DNA of 64,000 nucleotides from Rubrivivax sp. (GTDB lineage Bacteria > Pseudomonadota > Gammaproteobacteria > Burkholderiales > Burkholderiaceae_C): positions 1 through 64,000 of the forward strand of contig JALHPF010000008.1 of assembly GCA_022842595.1 (NCBI GenBank), written 5' to 3'. Every line of letters begins with the position of its first letter. Positions within the stretch are counted from its first letter, which is position 1. Positions 61,577-64,000 of this stretch are shown one piece after another. Below the pieces are notes generated by a model. That model was not told where the DNA came from. It worked only from the letters and a program-made list of their open reading frames with translations, and did not search any database. Position numbers and translations under genes: made by a program.

Positions 61577-64000
61577 ATGACGCCGTCCTTGCCTTGTCCT
61601 GCCGAGCTGTGGCCACGTTTCAGTGCCCGGCTCGACGAGTTGCTGGCCCTGCCCGCTGCCGACCGGGCCGCCTGGCTCGCAGCCCTCCCTGAACAAGACG
61701 TCCCTTTGCGCGCCAGCCTGGCGGCCGTGTTGGCCGGGCTGGACGATGAGGACCCCGGTTTTCTCAGCGCGCCGCCGCTGTGGGTGGCGCCGCCCGGGCC
61801 ACCCAGCCCCCACCACCCGGGGCAGCAGATCGGGCCCTACGAACTGCTCCGTGAACTGGGCCGGGGGGGCATGGGCGTGGTGTGGCTGGCGCGCCGCTCG
61901 GACGGCGCCTTCGCTCGCGAAGTGGCGCTCAAGCTCCCGCACGCGCACCTGCTGGCTGGCGCCGTGCGCGAGCGCTTCGATCGCGAGCGCAACATCCTGG
62001 CGGCGCTGGACCACCCGCACATCGCACGTTTCTTCGACGCCGGCCTTGGCGTCGACGGCCAGCCCTACCTCGCACTGGAGGCCGTCGACGGCCAGCCGAT
62101 CACCGATTGGTGCCGCGAAAAGGCGCTGCCCGTGGCGGCGCGGCTGGGCCTGTTTGCACAGGTGGCCGATTCAGTGAGCCACGCCCACGGCCAGCTCATC
62201 GCGCACCGCGACCTCAAGCCGGCCAACGTGCTGGTGACAGCCGAAGGCCAGGTCAAGCTGCTCGACTTCGGCATCGCCAAACTGCTGTCCGCCGACCCTG
62301 GCACCGCCACCGACAGCACCGCCCTGACCCGTGCCGATGGCCTGCTCGCCACGCCTCGCTACGCCGCGCCGGAACAGCTCAGCGGTGGCCCGGTCAGCGT
62401 GGCCACCGACGTCTACGCGCTGGGGTTGATGCTGTTCGAGCTGCTCACCGACCGCCTGCCGCCGGCGCCCGGCGAGCCCGTGCCTGCGCCGTCTCGTGCC
62501 GTCACCGATTCGACACTGCGCAAGGCGTTGCGCGGGGACCTCGACGCCATCGTCGACCGCGCCCTGCAGCCACACCCGCAGGACCGCTATGCCAGCGTGG
62601 CCGCCCTGGCCGAAGACCTGCAGCGCCACCGTGAGCACCGGCCCATCCAGGCCCGCCATCTGAGCCCCTGGTCCCTGGCTTGGCGCTACGTGCGCCGCCA
62701 CCGCCTGCCGGTGGCGATGACCACGGCGCTCGTGCTTTCCCTGGCGGCCGGCAGCGCGGCCGTGGCCTGGCAGGCCCAGGAGGCCCGCACGCAGGCCCGC
62801 CGCGCCGAGGCTGTGAAGGACTTCCTGCTCGGCGTCTTCACCGCCGCCGACCCGCGACTGGCCGGCGGCAAGCCCGATGGCCAGACCACGGCCAAGACCC
62901 TGCTCGACCGGATTGCTGCGCGCATCGACGGTCAATTCGCCAACGACCCGGTGTTGCGCATCGAGCTGCTGCGCACCGCTGCCGACATCTACCGGGAACT
63001 GGGCGACAAAGAAGCCCACGAAAGCCTGCAGGCGCGACAGCTGGCCCTGGTGCGCGAGCACTTCGGTCCACTGCACGACAACGTGCTCGACGCCGAGCTG
63101 GAAGCTGCACTGCGCGCCTACCAGCGCGGCGACCTCGCCGCCTGCCGCACGCTGCTGGCCGAGTCCGACACCCACCTGCGCGCCGCCGGTCGCGACAGCG
63201 GCGCGCAACGAGCCCATTGGTGGACGATGCGCGGCATGTGCCTGCGCGACCAGTCCGACCAGGCCGATGCCCGGATCGACGCGCTGCAGCGTGCCGAGGC
63301 GCTGTTTTCCCAGGTGGAACCTGGTCAGCGGGGGCATGTCACGGCGCTGTGCGAAATCGCCACCGAGCACAGCGGCCAGATGCGCCTGACCGAAGCCGCC
63401 GCCACCAACCGCCGCGCCATCGCCATGTCGAGGGCGTTGCCTCAACGCAACGAGGCGGAGTTGCAGACCCTGCACGGCAACCTGGGCCTGGTCTTGATGC
63501 AGCAGGGCGAACTGGCCGGCGCGGCCGAAGCGTTCGGCGAGGCTGCCGCGGTCGCCCAGCGCACCAGCGGCGCCGACTTCAGCACCGCCTTGCTGCCGTT
63601 GGCCCGCCAGGCGCGCACGCTTCACCTGAGCGGAGAACGTGAACCTGCCGATGCCTTGTTCGACCGCCTCATCGTGCAGATCGAGAAGTTCGAGGCCACG
63701 ACGGCCGACGCCGACAGCGTGCGCGAAGACGCCGGTGAGCGCCTTGCGGCCGAGGGCCGCCCGGGCCTGGGCCTGCCGCTCCTGCAGCAGGCGCTGGCTG
63801 GCCAGCGGCAGCGGGGCCAGTTCGAGTTTGCCCAGCGCCGCGTGCAACGCCATCTGGCCGACGCCCTGGCACGCCTGGGCCGCCACCAGGAAGCCCTGGA
63901 CCTGTTGACCACCGCCTTGGCCGCCCACGAGGCCGCCGAGCCACCCGACCGCCAACCGACCGCCGCCAGTCGTGAGCGCCTGGGTCGGCTGCTGCTGGAC
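61577..64000 (+). CDS. serine/threonine protein kinase with TPR-like region (partial, runs off the end)
   Basis: The frame is open from ATG 61577 to the window end (808 codons seen, 3' end missing). The N-terminus has a Hanks-type kinase: glycine loop LGRGGMGVVWLA near residue 93, lysine in REVALKLPHA, catalytic HRDLKPANV near 210 and DFG near 229. One transmembrane helix follows (VAMTTALVLSLAAGSAAVAW, about residues 375-395), then a long Ala/Leu/Gln-rich helical region with TPR-like periodicity. It has no visible PASTA repeats. Coupled with the ECF sigma factor upstream, it may relay an extracellular signal to it. Confidence 0.9.
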   Translation, partial: MTPSLPCPAELWPRFSARLDELLALPAADRAAWLAALPEQDVPLRASLAAVLAGLDDEDPGFLSAPPLWVAPPGPPSPHHPGQQIGPYELLRELGRGGMGVVWLARRSDGAFAREVALKLPHAHLLAGAVRERFDRERNILAALDHPHIARFFDAGLGVDGQPYLALEAVDGQPITDWCREKALPVAARLGLFAQVADSVSHAHGQLIAHRDLKPANVLVTAEGQVKLLDFGIAKLLSADPGTATDSTALTRADGLLATPRYAAPEQLSGGPVSVATDVYALGLMLFELLTDRLPPAPGEPVPAPSRAVTDSTLRKALRGDLDAIVDRALQPHPQDRYASVAALAEDLQRHREHRPIQARHLSPWSLAWRYVRRHRLPVAMTTALVLSLAAGSAAVAWQAQEARTQARRAEAVKDFLLGVFTAADPRLAGGKPDGQTTAKTLLDRIAARIDGQFANDPVLRIELLRTAADIYRELGDKEAHESLQARQLALVREHFGPLHDNVLDAELEAALRAYQRGDLAACRTLLAESDTHLRAAGRDSGAQRAHWWTMRGMCLRDQSDQADARIDALQRAEALFSQVEPGQRGHVTALCEIATEHSGQMRLTEAAATNRRAIAMSRALPQRNEAELQTLHGNLGLVLMQQGELAGAAEAFGEAAAVAQRTSGADFSTALLPLARQARTLHLSGEREPADALFDRLIVQIEKFEATTADADSVREDAGERLAAEGRPGLGLPLLQQALAGQRQRGQFEFAQRRVQRHLADALARLGRHQEALDLLTTALAAHEAAEPPDRQPTAASRERLGRLLLD

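Noticed and set aside
1-64000. CRISPR array
   Set aside because: I saw no series of evenly spaced short direct repeats anywhere in the window.

Overview
The window is GC-rich chromosomal DNA from a betaproteobacterium of the order Burkholderiales. The evidence is the rimP-nusA-infB-rbfA-truB-typA order, a Burkholderia-type basic amino acid decarboxylase, a PEP-CTERM exosortase substrate next to an ECF sigma factor, and membrane-type urate oxidase genes. A Leptothrix/Rubrivivax/Ideonella-like genus is my guess, not something the sequence proves.

Layout. 1-11450: mixed core and accessory genes. These are a YihY-family membrane protein, a DUF2383 protein, a decayed IorAB-type molybdenum hydroxylase locus next to an IS91 transposase scar, an outer-membrane-type lipoprotein with a very large BTAD/AAA/TPR regulator, and a small operon with a short-chain dehydrogenase. 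11452-23674: a purine-degradation block around a divergent promoter. To the left, gntR, puuE, a fused uraD-allC gene and an M20 hydrolase form a tightly packed operon. To the right lie uraH, puuD, a urate permease, a porin, a tiny glxR-like remnant, glycerate kinase and pyruvate kinase. Together they would import urate, convert it through 5-hydroxyisourate, OHCU, allantoin and allantoate to ureido compounds and glyoxylate, and feed the carbon through glycerate to pyruvate.

24246-44887: accessory region. After a 211-bp IS21-like non-coding element, two integrated elements sit back to back. Element 1 (24706-29913, 5.2 kb) lies in tRNA-Asn with a perfect 50-bp direct repeat. It carries an integrase, an AlpA-like gene, a rolling-circle-type replication initiator and two divergent uncharacterised cargo genes. 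Element 2 (about 30004-44810, 14.8 kb) lies against tRNA-Ser. It carries an integrase, two AlpA-like genes, a primase-helicase, a Cro-like regulator, a train of overlapping small genes, an HNH nuclease and other low-GC sequence bounded by integron attC-like sites, two HEPN-domain genes and a GIY-YIG nuclease with five DNA-binding-type repeats. No phage structural gene is present, so it looks like a phage satellite or integrative mobilisable element.

44905-64000: core genome. It holds DUF2237, an SPFH/NfeD pair, the decarboxylase, fabI, the rimP-nusA-infB-rbfA-truB-typA translation cluster with its promoter and leader terminator, a DMT exporter, a small secreted protein, and a PEP-CTERM protein diverging from an ECF sigma factor and a serine/threonine kinase that runs off the end of the window.
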